From Enterobacteriaceae bacterium RIT691 (GTDB taxonomy: Bacteria; Pseudomonadota; Gammaproteobacteria; Enterobacterales; Enterobacteriaceae): 64,000 nt of DNA. A program made the position numbers and the translations under genes. The notes under the pieces are model-generated. The model saw nothing but the letters and a program-made list of their open reading frames with translations, was not told the DNA's origin and did not search any database. Each line of letters starts with the position of its first letter. Positions within the stretch are counted from its first letter, which is position 1. The stretch is taken from NCBI GenBank assembly GCA_009668205.1, contig WJYM01000006.1, forward strand, positions 124,001 to 188,000, read 5' to 3'. Shown here in pieces: positions 25,081 through 34,412 of the stretch.

Positions 25081-27759
25081 GTTGCTGGTCGAGCCGCTCG
25101 GTGAGACGTTACTGTCCGTCGGGTTGTACTCTGAGGCGTTCTCGCAGTTGTTGTTCGCACAAACCAGGCCATAGTTCACAATCGTGCCGGAGCCGTCGTT
25201 GTAGAAAGCCACACCGTTATCAGCGTTGATATTGATGACCCCGGCGGTATCGTTTATCGCCGTCGCACCTGAATAGACCGCCATGCCAACCAGCGGAACC
25301 GTTGCATCGTAGTTCTCATTCTGCTCGAGGTTAATGGTGCCCTGGTTCACGGCGACGTTGCCCGCACCGGAAGCCGCCATGCCTGCCCCGGCATTATTAA
25401 CCGTAATCGCCCCTTGGTTCAGGGCAGATGAGTTTGCCTGTCCCGCGCCGCCGCCAGCAGCCATACCCACCGAATAATCAATTACCCGGTTGCCGATATT
25501 TGAGCGCAGCGCCGTGGTATCGTTCGGATCCTCCCACAGCGCATCGGTAGTAATTGTCCCGGTATTGATGACGGTCGCATTGCCGTAGGTCGCCACCATG
25601 CCGGCAACGCCACGCCCTGCCATATCAATGGTGCCATTATTTACGGCCTGCGTATCAAGCGGGGAATTTGAACCATTGCCTACTGCCACCATTCCCTGAA
25701 TGGATACCGCGTTGCCATTGAATGCCTGAGGCGCTGTGGTGGCGTAGTCCGTATTAACGTTAACTACCGCATCAAGATTGCTGACTTTGCCGGTGATGGC
25801 CGCCCCACTTTCATTGACAGCCGTCCCCCCGCGCAGCGCGATAAGGCCCGATATTGAAAACGCGCTTGCCGAGGCACCCTCGGAGGTCCGGTTCAGGGTC
25901 ATACTCCCCTGGTTACTGGCGACTGACCCCGTATCATAGGCCCTGGCGATGGTCATATCGGTGGAGTCTACGCTGCCCATATTGGTGATTGAAGAACCCG
26001 TACGCGCATCGATTAACGCGGTGCCATACATGGTCTGATCAACCACACCGTCGACGACAAAGCTTGCCCCGTCCTCAATCAGCAATGACGCGCCATTTTT
26101 CACGCTGAAAGCAGCGGACATCGCAGCCGGGAATTCACCACTCACCGTCGATTCGCCCTGCAGGATAAGCGTTGACTTGCCGTCAACGATGACAGGCGAA
26201 AATTCAGCGTAGCCCGAGCGTTGGTTAGCAATGGCATCGCCCGCAGCGATATCGGTGATGGCATCGACTTCCCCCACCAGATGGATACCCTGATTCAGGG
26301 TAACGGTATTGCCGTCACCCTTCACGTACAACCCCTGGTTCTCTTCCTCAGACCCTTTGAAGTCAGCGTAGGCAGGCCCGGCGAATTCGGTGTCGATCAC
26401 CACCGTTAAGCTACCGTCCAGGGTCACGTTGTTGTTATTGCCGTCAACATTGATGCCGATTGAAGGATTGTAAAAATTGGCGGCAGCAATATCCTCCGAC
26501 TGATCTTTATCGACGACCATATTACCGCTCAGCGTCACGCTGTTGTTTTCGCCGGTCACATTCACGCCGATGGCTTTTTGCCCGGTGACATTGATAGAGG
26601 GTGAGTCCAGATTGACGCTGTTCCCCGTACCGGAGACATCCAGCCCGGTGGAGAAATCGCCGACGTTCAGCTCGCCGGTCTGGGTCACGGTGTTGCCATT
26701 GCCGTCGACCGCAAGACCGGTGGCACGGGCATTTTCATCACCGCTGCTGACCGTGGTCGTGCCGCCGTTAGTGATGCTATTGCCATCACCGTTCACCTGA
26801 ATACCCGCGGCGCCATCGCTGGCGGTCACATCGCCATTGTTACTGATGGTGTTATTGTTGCCATCCACCTCGACGCCGATGGAGCCGGTGCCAGAGGCAC
26901 TGGCTGCTCCGTTAGTGGTGATAATGTTATCGTCGCCAAGGATAAAGCTGCCGGTACCGCTTTCTGTGGCGGTTGAGTCGCCGATGCTGACGGTGTTACT
27001 GGTGCCATCGACTATCTTGCCCGCATTACCGTTGCCGGAAGCAATGCCGCCGCTGATGGTGACTGAGCTGCCATCAGTCAGCGTCATGTCACCAATATCG
27101 GTCAGCGTCAGGTTACCTTTGTAATCGTAAACCGCGGCTTTTGTATCATCGCCGCTGATCATATCCAGCTTAATGGTGTTGCTGGCCTCATTGACTTTGT
27201 ACTGATTCAGCTGCGCGGTTCTGCCGTCAGTTTGGTTAGTCAGCGTCCAGGTGCCGTCCCTATTGGTGGAAATGTTCCAGACGGAGTCACCCACAGCCAG
27301 CGTCTTCGCGCCTTTATCAATGGTAACGTTGTTGTCATAGGTCGTGACGGTGGTATCCGTGCCGCCGCCTGAGTCATCGCCACCGCCGGAATCGTCCCCA
27401 CCACCTGAATCATCGCCACCGCCCGAATCTCCACCGCTATCATTGCTGCTGTGATGGCCGTCGTCATCGCTATTGGTGGCAACGATGCCCAGCGTCGCCA
27501 ACAGTGCCGTAGCACCACCGGCAACCCACGCCCAGGTCGTTGCTTCGTCAGCGTTAACCACTGGCTTCAGGCACTCAGGTGAGAGTTTCTCTTTTTGCTG
27601 TTGGGTTAATTTGCTGAGATCGCTTGGGCACTGGATCTCAGTTTGTTCTTCGGCTGTTCCGGAAGGTGCAGCCCATGCCACATTCCCCTGCAGAGCAAAA
27701 GCAACACACAATGATATTGTGCTCTTTTTTAATGATAATTTATTTTTTGCCGGTTTCAT
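23770..27759 (-). CDS. BigA-like autotransporter adhesin, shorter copy
   Basis: 1329 residues. A signal peptide (1-30) is cleaved after VAWA. Two cysteines (44 and 63) bracket CPSDLSKLTQQQKEKLSPEC. A hydrophobic helix TWAWVAGGATALLATLGIV (about 75-94) is followed by a DDSGGG-repeat linker (about 100-135). A long passenger rich in GNGN-, DGNN- and SVTISGG-type repeats follows, predicted to be a beta-helix. The C-terminal 300 or so residues form an autotransporter barrel ending GLMVNYKYNF. The architecture resembles Salmonella BigA, and surface attachment is inferred. AGGAG lies before the ATG at 27759. The barrel is almost identical to that of the next gene upstream, but about 390 passenger residues present there are missing here. 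Confidence 0.88.
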   Translation of the reverse strand: MKPAKNKLSLKKSTISLCVAFALQGNVAWAAPSGTAEEQTEIQCPSDLSKLTQQQKEKLSPECLKPVVNADEATTWAWVAGGATALLATLGIVATNSDDDGHHSSNDSGGDSGGGDDSGGGDDSGGGDDSGGGTDTTVTTYDNNVTIDKGAKTLAVGDSVWNISTNRDGTWTLTNQTDGRTAQLNQYKVNEASNTIKLDMISGDDTKAAVYDYKGNLTLTDIGDMTLTDGSSVTISGGIASGNGNAGKIVDGTSNTVSIGDSTATESGTGSFILGDDNIITTNGAASASGTGSIGVEVDGNNNTISNNGDVTASDGAAGIQVNGDGNSITNGGTTTVSSGDENARATGLAVDGNGNTVTQTGELNVGDFSTGLDVSGTGNSVNLDSPSINVTGQKAIGVNVTGENNSVTLSGNMVVDKDQSEDIAAANFYNPSIGINVDGNNNNVTLDGSLTVVIDTEFAGPAYADFKGSEEENQGLYVKGDGNTVTLNQGIHLVGEVDAITDIAAGDAIANQRSGYAEFSPVIVDGKSTLILQGESTVSGEFPAAMSAAFSVKNGASLLIEDGASFVVDGVVDQTMYGTALIDARTGSSITNMGSVDSTDMTIARAYDTGSVASNQGSMTLNRTSEGASASAFSISGLIALRGGTAVNESGAAITGKVSNLDAVVNVNTDYATTAPQAFNGNAVSIQGMVAVGNGSNSPLDTQAVNNGTIDMAGRGVAGMVATYGNATVINTGTITTDALWEDPNDTTALRSNIGNRVIDYSVGMAAGGGAGQANSSALNQGAITVNNAGAGMAASGAGNVAVNQGTINLEQNENYDATVPLVGMAVYSGATAINDTAGVININADNGVAFYNDGSGTIVNYGLVCANNNCENASEYNPTDSNVSPSGSTSNSLNGYVVGTSANASAGKLMMNNASMNGVEVNTGFAAGTAATSVTFDNVVEGNNLTDASAITSTSVVWTAQGSTDANGNVDVTMSKNAYTSVVNDSSVNSVASALDAGYTNNELYSSLNMATSSDVTKAMKQISGSQALNVARDARVLSNRFDMLADAAPMVSNGLSFNVVAKGDPRAELSNDTQYDMMALRQKLGFGNNQSLTLEYGIARLDGDGNVSAGQDGITGGYSQFFGLDHAMPIGENGLSWNNGLRYDVHQLDSKRGINYGDVNKQASADTKQQYLELRSEGRKTFNVSEGLDIASYAGVKLRHTLDDGYKETGAGDFNLNMNSTTETAVDSVVGMKLSYAGKNGWAATATVEGGPNLSYSTSGKTASLQGASGQKFAVDDGQKGGGINGMAQVGVKYHAGNTAASLEAFHWKEDGISDKGLMVNYKYNF

Positions 27760-28058
27760 GGCATGAACTCCTGTAAGTAATATTCGGAAACCTCTTTGTT
27801 TTCGAATGTTGCCAGTAATGCAATATTATTTCGCGGGGCGATTATACACCGGCAATTTAAAAGCCTAAGCTATGGATAAATATTCATCCAAACGATGAAA
27901 TACCTTTAACTAATTGATTGAAAAGGGTAAGTGCGTGGTTGTTAATTAATAATTATTTAGTTATTAATTGATGACGAATGATTGTTGATGTGGTGGGTTT
28001 GACGACAAAATAAATACACTTACCTGAAGCTATTTAATCATCCTCTCATTTTCACCAT
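27760..28058 (-). promoter_or_regulatory. AT-rich leader region of the shorter autotransporter
   Basis: About 300 bases with no gene, rich in AATTAATT and TTATTTAG tracts of the sort bound by H-NS. An imperfect hairpin, ATTCGGAAAC (27782-27791) with GTTTTCGAAT (27798-27807), would lie in the 5' leader, about 23 bases before the start. No single promoter could be fixed. Confidence 0.4.
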
Positions 28059-28087
28059 AAAAAAAGGCCCCGCTTTACAGAGGGGCC
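28059..28087 (-). terminator. Terminator of the longer autotransporter
   Basis: GGCCCC (28066-28071) pairs with GGGGCC (28082-28087). On the minus strand seven T residues follow (28059-28065). It lies 16 bases after the stop at 28104. Confidence 0.88.
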
Positions 28088-28103
28088 ATAACCGGAAAGT
28101 TAA

Positions 28104-29415
28104 TCAGAAATTATATTTATAATTCACCATCAGGCCTTTATCGCTGATGCCGTCCTCTTTCCAGTGGAAGGCTTCCAGCGAGGCCGCGGTGTTACCGGCA
28201 TGATACTTCACGCCGACCTGCGCCATGCCGTTAATACCCCCGCCTTTCTGACCGTCATCCACGGCGAAGTTCTGCCCGGATGCGCCCTGCAAAGAAGCGG
28301 TTTTGCCACTGGTTGAGTAGCTCAGGTTCGGGCCACCCTCAACGGTTGCCGTTGCTGCCCAGCCGTTCTTACCGGCGTAGCTCAGCTTCATGCCGACCAC
28401 GGAATCCACGGCGGTTTCGGTGGTACTGTTCATGTTGAGGTTGAAGTCACCTGCCCCGGTTTCTTTGTAGCCGTCGTCCAGGGTGTGGCGCAGCTTAACA
28501 CCGGCATACGAGGTAATATCCAGCCCTTCGCTGACATTGAAGGTTTTACGGCCTTCAGAGCGCAGTTCCAGATACTGCTGTTTGGTATCGGCAGACGCCT
28601 GCTTGTTTACATCGCCGTAGTTAATGCCGCGCTTGCTGTCGAGCTGATGCACGTCATAACGCAGGCCGTTGTTCCAGGACAGACCGTTTTCGCCAATCGG
28701 CATGGCGTGATCCAGACCGAAGAACTGGCTGTAGCCACCGGTAATGCCGTCCTGACCAGCGCTGACGTTACCGTCGCCGTCCAGACGCGCGATACCGTAT
28801 TCCAGGGTTAACGACTGATTGTTGCCAAAGCCCAGCTTCTGGCGCAGTGCCATCATATCGTACTGGGTGTCATTGCTGAGCTCTGCCCGCGGATCGCCCT
28901 TCGCCACTACGTTAAACGACAGACCGTTGCTTACCATCGATGCCGCATCAGCCAGCATATCAAAGCGGTTGCTGAGCACGCGTGCATCGCGGGTCACGTT
29001 CAGCGCCTGGCTGCCACTGATCTGCTTCATGGCTTTGGTGACGTCCGACGAGGTCGCCATATTCAGGCTGTTATACAGCTCGTTATTGGTGTAACCCGCA
29101 TCCAGCGCCGCCGCAACGCTGTTGACGCTGCTGTCATTCACTACCGAGGTGTAGGCGTTTTTGGTCATCGCCACATCGACATTACCGCTGGCATCCGTGG
29201 TTCCCTGCGCTGTCCAGACGACGCTGGTTGAGGTAATGGCCGCAGCGTCGGTCAGATTTTTACCTTCTACCACGTTGTCAAAGGTCACGGTGGTCGCCGC
29301 GGTGCCAGCGGCAAAGCCGGTATTCACCTCAACGCCGTTCATGCTGGCGTTGTTCACCATCAGCTTACCGGCGCTGCCGTCGGCACTGGTGCCCACCACG
29401 TAACCATTGAGGTCG
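28104..29415 (-). repeat. Direct repeat copy B: autotransporter 3' region
   Basis: Partner of 23770-25080. Near-identity continues for over 1 kb at DNA level, then falls off into the passenger, where copy B has extra sequence. This suggests recent duplication or ongoing gene conversion of the barrel end. Confidence 0.85.
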
Positions 29416-32400
29416 TTACTGGTCGAACTGCCTGAGGAAGAACCGCCTGGCGTTGACATCGTTGGCTCCTGCGGCGCGGTGAAATCAACGTAATTCACCG
29501 CCGTACCGTCGCCACCTTCACCGCTGCCTTCCATCGTCGTGCCAGTTTGTTTGATTAGCCCCGAGCCCGTCACGCTGTCATCGATATAGACCGTGCCGTT
29601 GTTCACCACGTGCCCGTTGCTGCCGAGCTTGCTGAAGGCGTAGGAATTGCTGGCGTAAATATTGATGGTGCCGTTGTTTTCCACCACCCCGCTGGCGGAG
29701 GCATCCGCTTCCAACTGCATCCCAACCATGCCGGTCTGCGTCGTGCCTTCGCTGCCGACGTTAATGGTGCCGTTGTTGACCATCATCGAACTGCCGTGCG
29801 CCGACATCGCCACGTTATTGTCTTTGTCGATGTTAATGGTGCCGTCGTTAATGGCTTTGCTGGCACCGCTGTTGTTGGTGGTGGTTACCTGCCCGTTAAT
29901 GACCCCAGTGGTGCCGTTATAGACCGTGCTCCCGCTACCCGCAGTGGCAATGTCAGCGTCGCTGTTGACGGTGCCCCAGTTGTTGAACTGGCCTGACCAC
30001 AGTGATTTGTCGTCAAGAACTACGGTGCCACCTGCGAGGTTATTAAACACGCCGTTTTTGTCGACGCTTGCGTGATGCACATCCCCGGCGTTATTGAAGG
30101 TGGAGGCCGCCGCGAAGGTGACTTTATTGACCGAACCATCGGCTTCGTTATTCATTACTGCTGAGTCTGACGAGCCTTTCCAGCTGCTGACGTCCCCGCT
30201 GTTATAAAACGTGCTGGCCCACTGCTCAACCTGGCTGATGTTCCCGCTGTTATTCGCCGTTGAACCTGAAGCGATGGTCGCGAGGCCCGTGACGGTGCCT
30301 TCGTTGATGAAGTCTCCGTCAGCGTCGACCGTGCTGGTTATCCCCTGATTGAGGTATTCACCGCCGCTCACGATGTTGACATTGGCTATCGATCCCGATG
30401 AGTCATTGGTTAAGTGGCTGCCGTTCTCAACGTAAATGGACTTCCCGGTGACGGTGCCTGCGTTACTGACGCTGGCCCCTGGGGCAACGTAACCATCATC
30501 AGCGAGCGTCAGCGTTTCACCTGCCGCGGTGATCACATTGCCATCAAGCCACGACAACGAGACGTTACTGTCCGTCGGGTTGTACTGAGAGGCATCCTCG
30601 CAATTGCCATACGTACAGACGAGGCCGTAGTTGACAATCGCTCCGGTGCCGTCGTTATAGAAAGCCACGCCGCTGTCGGTGTTGATGTTGATAACACCCG
30701 TAGTGTCGTTGATCGCCGTCGCGCCTGAATAGACGGCCATCCCGACCTGCGGTGCCGTTGCATCGTAGTTCTCATTCTTTTCGAGATTAATGGTGCCCTG
30801 GTTAACGGCGACATTACCCGCCCCGGAAGCCGCCATGCCCGCCCCGGCATTATTGACCGTGATCGTGCCCTGGTTCAGGGCCGATGAATTTGCCTGCCCG
30901 GCGCCGCCGCCAGCGGCCATACCCACGGAGTAATCTATCGCCCGGTCACCGATATTCGAGCGCAGCGCCGTGGTATCGTTCGGATCCTCCCACAGCGCAT
31001 CGGTCGTAATTGCCCCGGTATTGACGACGGTCGCATTGCCGTAGGTCGCCACCATACCGGCAACGCCGCGTCCTGCCAGATCAATAGTGCCATTATTCAC
31101 GGCCAGCGTATCAAGTGGTGAGGTTGACCCCTTGCCTACTGCCGCCATTCCCTGAATGGATACCGCATTGCCATTGAACGCCTGAGGCGTTGTGGTGCTG
31201 TAATCTTTATTAACATTAACCACCGCATCAAGATTGCTGACTTTGCCGGTAATGGTGGCCCCGCTTTCATTGACAGCAGTCGCCCCGCGGTTAGCCATAA
31301 GCCCCGATATTGAAAACGCGCTTGTCGAGGCACCCACGGATGTCCGGTTCAGGGTCATACTCCCCTGGTTACTGGCGACTGACCCCGTATCATAGGCCCT
31401 GGCGATGGTCATATCGGTGGACTCTACACTGCCCATATTGGTGATTGACGATCCGGTATGCGCATCGATTAAGCCTGTGCCATACATGGTCTGATCAACC
31501 ACACCATCAACGACAAAACTTGCGCCGTCTTCAATCAGTAATGACGCGCCATTGTTCATCGTGAAAACAGCGGGCATCGCGCCTGGGAATTCACCACTCA
31601 CCGTCGATTCGCCCTGCAGGACAAGCGTTGACTTGCCGTCGACAATAACAGGCGAAAAATCAGCGTAGCCCGAGCGTTGATTAGCAATAGCATTGCCCGC
31701 GTTAATATCCGTTATGGCATCGACTTCGCCTACCAGATGGATACCCTGATTCAGGGTAACGGTATTGCCATCACCCTTGATGGACAGCCCCTGATTCTGC
31801 TCCTCAGACCCGTTGAAGTTTCCATATATAGGCCCGGCATATTCGGTGTCTATCACCACCGTTAAACTGCCGTCCAGGGTAACGGTGTTGTTATTGCCGT
31901 CAACATTGATGCCAACTGAAGGATCGTAAAAATAGTCAGCAGCAATATCTTCCGTCTGATCTTTATCGACCACCATGTCGCCGCTCAGCGTCACGCTGTT
32001 GTTTTCACCCGACACATTGACGCCGATGGCTTTTTGCCCGGTGACGTTGATAGAGGGGGAGTCCAGGTTGACGGTGTTCCCGGTGCCGGACACATCCAGC
32101 CCGGTGGAGAAATCGCCGACGTTCAGTACGCCGGTCTGGGTCACGGTGTTGCCATTACCGTCGACCGCCACACCGGTGGCGCGGGTATTTTCATCGCTGC
32201 TGCTGACCGTGGTGGTGCCACCGTTGGTGATGGTATTGCCATCGCCGCTGACTAAAATACCCGCGGCGCCGTCGCTGGCGGTCACATCGCCAGTGTTATT
32301 GACGGTGTTGTTATTACCGTCCACTTCGACGCCAATGGAGCCGGTGCCGGAGGCGCTGGTCGTCCCGTTATTGGTGATAATATTATCGTCGCCAAGAATA

Positions 32401-33383
32401 AAGCTGCCGGTGCCGCTTTCCGTGGCCGTTGAGTCACCGATGCTGACGGTATTGCCGCTGCCATCGACAATCTTGCCTGCGTTACCGCTGCCGGAGGCAG
32501 TGCCGCCGCTGATGGTGACAGCGCTGCCGTCGGTCAGCGTCATGTCATCAATATCGGTCAGCGTCAGGTTACCTTTGTAGTCATAAACCCCGGCTTTGGT
32601 GCCATCGCCGCTGATCATATCGAGCTTAATGGTGTTGCTGTCGGCATCGACTTTGTACTGATTCAGCAATGCGTTTCTGCCGTCGGACTGGTTAGTCAGC
32701 GTCCAGGTGCCGTCACTGTTGGTGGCAATGTTCCAGACGGAATTACCCACGGTCAGCGTTTTCGCGCCTTTATCAATGGTGACGTTGTTGTCATAGGTTG
32801 TGACGGTGGTATCCGTGCCACCACCTGAGTCATCCCCGCCGCCAGTGTCACTACCACCACCGGAGTCACCGCCGCCGCCAGTATCGCTACCACCACCGGA
32901 ATTATCGCCACCGCCGGTATCACTACCACCACCGGAATTATCGCCACCGCCGGTATCACTACCACCACCAGAATTACCGCCACCGCCGGTATCACTACCA
33001 CCACCAGAATTACCGCCGCCGCCAGTGTCACTACCACCACCAGAATTACCACCACCGCTTGCGTTGCTGCTGCTGTGGTGGCTGTGGTCGCCGCCGTTGG
33101 TGGCAACGATACCCAGCGTTGCCAATAACGCCGTTGCCCCACCGGCAACCCATGCCCAGGTATTGTCGTCATCCGAGGTGTTCAACAGCTTCAAACACTC
33201 AGGTGTGAGTTTCTCTTTTTGCTGTTTGGTTACTTTGCTGAGATCGCTCGGACACTGGATCTCTGTTTGTTCCTCTGTGGGTTCAGCCGGAGCCGCCCAC
33301 GCCAGATTTCCTTGCAGGGCAAAAGCAACACACAAAGAGAGTGTGCTCCTCTGGATCATTTTATTCGTGATTGCCGGTTTCAT
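28104..33383 (-). CDS. BigA-like autotransporter adhesin, longer copy
   Basis: 1759 residues with the same layout as its neighbour: signal peptide ending LAWA, the two-cysteine segment CPSDLSKVTKQQKEKLTPEC, the hydrophobic helix TWAWVAGGATALLATLG, a Gly/Ser/Asp/Thr repeat linker, a beta-helix passenger and a C-terminal barrel ending NYKYNF. It carries about 390 extra passenger residues, from SLSWLDGNVITAAGETLTL to a STPGGSSSGSS segment, dominated by VNNGTI/NEGTVTG-type repeats. The frame is open to 33479, but the ATG at 33383 (MKPAITNKMIQRSTLSLCVAF) matches the neighbour and has GAGGATT upstream. The hydrophobic helix after the signal peptide is unusual for a classical autotransporter. Confidence 0.88.
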   Translation of the reverse strand: MKPAITNKMIQRSTLSLCVAFALQGNLAWAAPAEPTEEQTEIQCPSDLSKVTKQQKEKLTPECLKLLNTSDDDNTWAWVAGGATALLATLGIVATNGGDHSHHSSSNASGGGNSGGGSDTGGGGNSGGGSDTGGGGNSGGGSDTGGGDNSGGGSDTGGGDNSGGGSDTGGGGDSGGGSDTGGGDDSGGGTDTTVTTYDNNVTIDKGAKTLTVGNSVWNIATNSDGTWTLTNQSDGRNALLNQYKVDADSNTIKLDMISGDGTKAGVYDYKGNLTLTDIDDMTLTDGSAVTISGGTASGSGNAGKIVDGSGNTVSIGDSTATESGTGSFILGDDNIITNNGTTSASGTGSIGVEVDGNNNTVNNTGDVTASDGAAGILVSGDGNTITNGGTTTVSSSDENTRATGVAVDGNGNTVTQTGVLNVGDFSTGLDVSGTGNTVNLDSPSINVTGQKAIGVNVSGENNSVTLSGDMVVDKDQTEDIAADYFYDPSVGINVDGNNNTVTLDGSLTVVIDTEYAGPIYGNFNGSEEQNQGLSIKGDGNTVTLNQGIHLVGEVDAITDINAGNAIANQRSGYADFSPVIVDGKSTLVLQGESTVSGEFPGAMPAVFTMNNGASLLIEDGASFVVDGVVDQTMYGTGLIDAHTGSSITNMGSVESTDMTIARAYDTGSVASNQGSMTLNRTSVGASTSAFSISGLMANRGATAVNESGATITGKVSNLDAVVNVNKDYSTTTPQAFNGNAVSIQGMAAVGKGSTSPLDTLAVNNGTIDLAGRGVAGMVATYGNATVVNTGAITTDALWEDPNDTTALRSNIGDRAIDYSVGMAAGGGAGQANSSALNQGTITVNNAGAGMAASGAGNVAVNQGTINLEKNENYDATAPQVGMAVYSGATAINDTTGVININTDSGVAFYNDGTGAIVNYGLVCTYGNCEDASQYNPTDSNVSLSWLDGNVITAAGETLTLADDGYVAPGASVSNAGTVTGKSIYVENGSHLTNDSSGSIANVNIVSGGEYLNQGITSTVDADGDFINEGTVTGLATIASGSTANNSGNISQVEQWASTFYNSGDVSSWKGSSDSAVMNNEADGSVNKVTFAAASTFNNAGDVHHASVDKNGVFNNLAGGTVVLDDKSLWSGQFNNWGTVNSDADIATAGSGSTVYNGTTGVINGQVTTTNNSGASKAINDGTINIDKDNNVAMSAHGSSMMVNNGTINVGSEGTTQTGMVGMQLEADASASGVVENNGTINIYASNSYAFSKLGSNGHVVNNGTVYIDDSVTGSGLIKQTGTTMEGSGEGGDGTAVNYVDFTAPQEPTMSTPGGSSSGSSTSNDLNGYVVGTSADGSAGKLMVNNASMNGVEVNTGFAAGTAATTVTFDNVVEGKNLTDAAAITSTSVVWTAQGTTDASGNVDVAMTKNAYTSVVNDSSVNSVAAALDAGYTNNELYNSLNMATSSDVTKAMKQISGSQALNVTRDARVLSNRFDMLADAASMVSNGLSFNVVAKGDPRAELSNDTQYDMMALRQKLGFGNNQSLTLEYGIARLDGDGNVSAGQDGITGGYSQFFGLDHAMPIGENGLSWNNGLRYDVHQLDSKRGINYGDVNKQASADTKQQYLELRSEGRKTFNVSEGLDITSYAGVKLRHTLDDGYKETGAGDFNLNMNSTTETAVDSVVGMKLSYAGKNGWAATATVEGGPNLSYSTSGKTASLQGASGQNFAVDDGQKGGGINGMAQVGVKYHAGNTAASLEAFHWKEDGISDKGLMVNYKYNF
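32818..33054 (-). repeat. 36-bp tandem repeats encoding a Gly/Ser/Asp/Thr linker
   Basis: Six full copies plus a partial copy of a 12-residue unit, NSGGGSDTGGGG with G/D and N/D variants, encoded by near-identical 36-bp units. The paralogue has shorter six-residue DDSGGG units at the same place. Copy number could vary by slippage, changing the length of the stalk. Confidence 0.85.
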
Positions 33384-33414
33384 GGCAGAATCCTCGCTAT
33401 AAACTTTAAATACA

Positions 33415-33437
33415 ATCTCCTCTCCCTGTGAGGAGAT
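33415..33437 (-). promoter_or_regulatory. Leader hairpin of the longer autotransporter
   Basis: ATCTCCTC and GAGGAGAT form a perfect eight-pair stem with a seven-base loop, 32 bases before the start codon. If it lies in the transcript it could modulate translation. The paralogue also has a hairpin in a similar place. Confidence 0.4.
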
Positions 33438-34412
33438 AAGATTATGATGATTGGGGTGTGTTAATATCTCTGCGTACATTAATGATGAGGAATTAATGCA
33501 TCGCCTGTTAACGAATGACTCGTGAATTTATCAAGCAAAATTGTTTTTATGCTGCATAGATCCCTGACATTAAATAATCAGACATGAGATGTGCATCAGC
33601 CCTTAAGCCTCTGACAACCACTTTTTATAATGCTAATTATTTACTAGCGGCGTGTTATTTACTTACACAGTACATGTAATTATATAATCACCTTGCAGCA
33701 TACCTCATCCGTGAATACAGATTTTCAAGAGGGAAGTGATGGCTTCCGGTTTGATGCTTGATATTTTCTCAGCAAATGGTTCCTTCTATGCAAAATTCTT
33801 TCAGCAAAAAAAGCCTGCTACATGAGCCACAATAAAGTTAAATCCTATGCGACCGATAATACCGCAAAAGAGACGGTGATTTGCAAATAACTCACCCCAA
33901 AGCAAACAGTGTTTTTTAATCTTAATTGGTTAGTTTTCATGACAATAGTTGAGAAGTTCAATAGTGATGAATTAGTCATTAATTTACACTAAATTTCTCA
34001 TTTACCCTCTTGGATGCACTTTTTTAAACGTTCATTAACAAATGCATTCATTATCATCACTAATGATATCAATCTTATCAATGCATTCATCTGAATAATG
34101 CTATTGAGTTATTGGTTTTCACTGCCTGTAAGGAAGTCTATCGGTTGAGAGCCGATACGGGTCGTTCAAGAGATAACAGATAAGATTTGCGAGGATGTCT
34201 TCGGTAGACCGTGCAAAAGTGGAATGCGATGGAAATGGCCCGAGCAAAGAAGAGCGACAGAGTGACTGATGGCGGTCGTGGTGATACCGACAAGAAACCA
34301 GGCTCAACAGCCTGGCCCCAAAGCGCCCTGAACGAAGATAACCGGCCTGACGCCGCGATTACATCTCAGGGAAGCACTGAAGCCAGGTTGGGCGATGAGG
34401 AGCCTGAAATAA
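33438..34412. other. Long noncoding interval, AT-rich then structured
   Basis: From 33438 to about 34110 the DNA is very AT-rich with no gene. It contains a direct repeat AATGCATTCAT (34041-34051 and 34080-34090). From about 34119 to 34418 composition changes and several hairpins appear: TATCGG/CCGATA (34139-34157), CCAGGC/GCCTGG (34298-34315) and GCCTGA/TCAGGC (34402-34418). Open frames here (34211-34495 plus, 34119-34307 minus) overlap each other and the cyclase gene and are not convincing. A structured RNA or an intron or IS remnant is possible. Confidence 0.5.

Noticed and set aside
32815..33060. Short regularly spaced repeats resembling a CRISPR array
   Set aside because: The units are contiguous 36-bp coding repeats without unique spacers, in frame with the autotransporter linker, and no cas genes are nearby.
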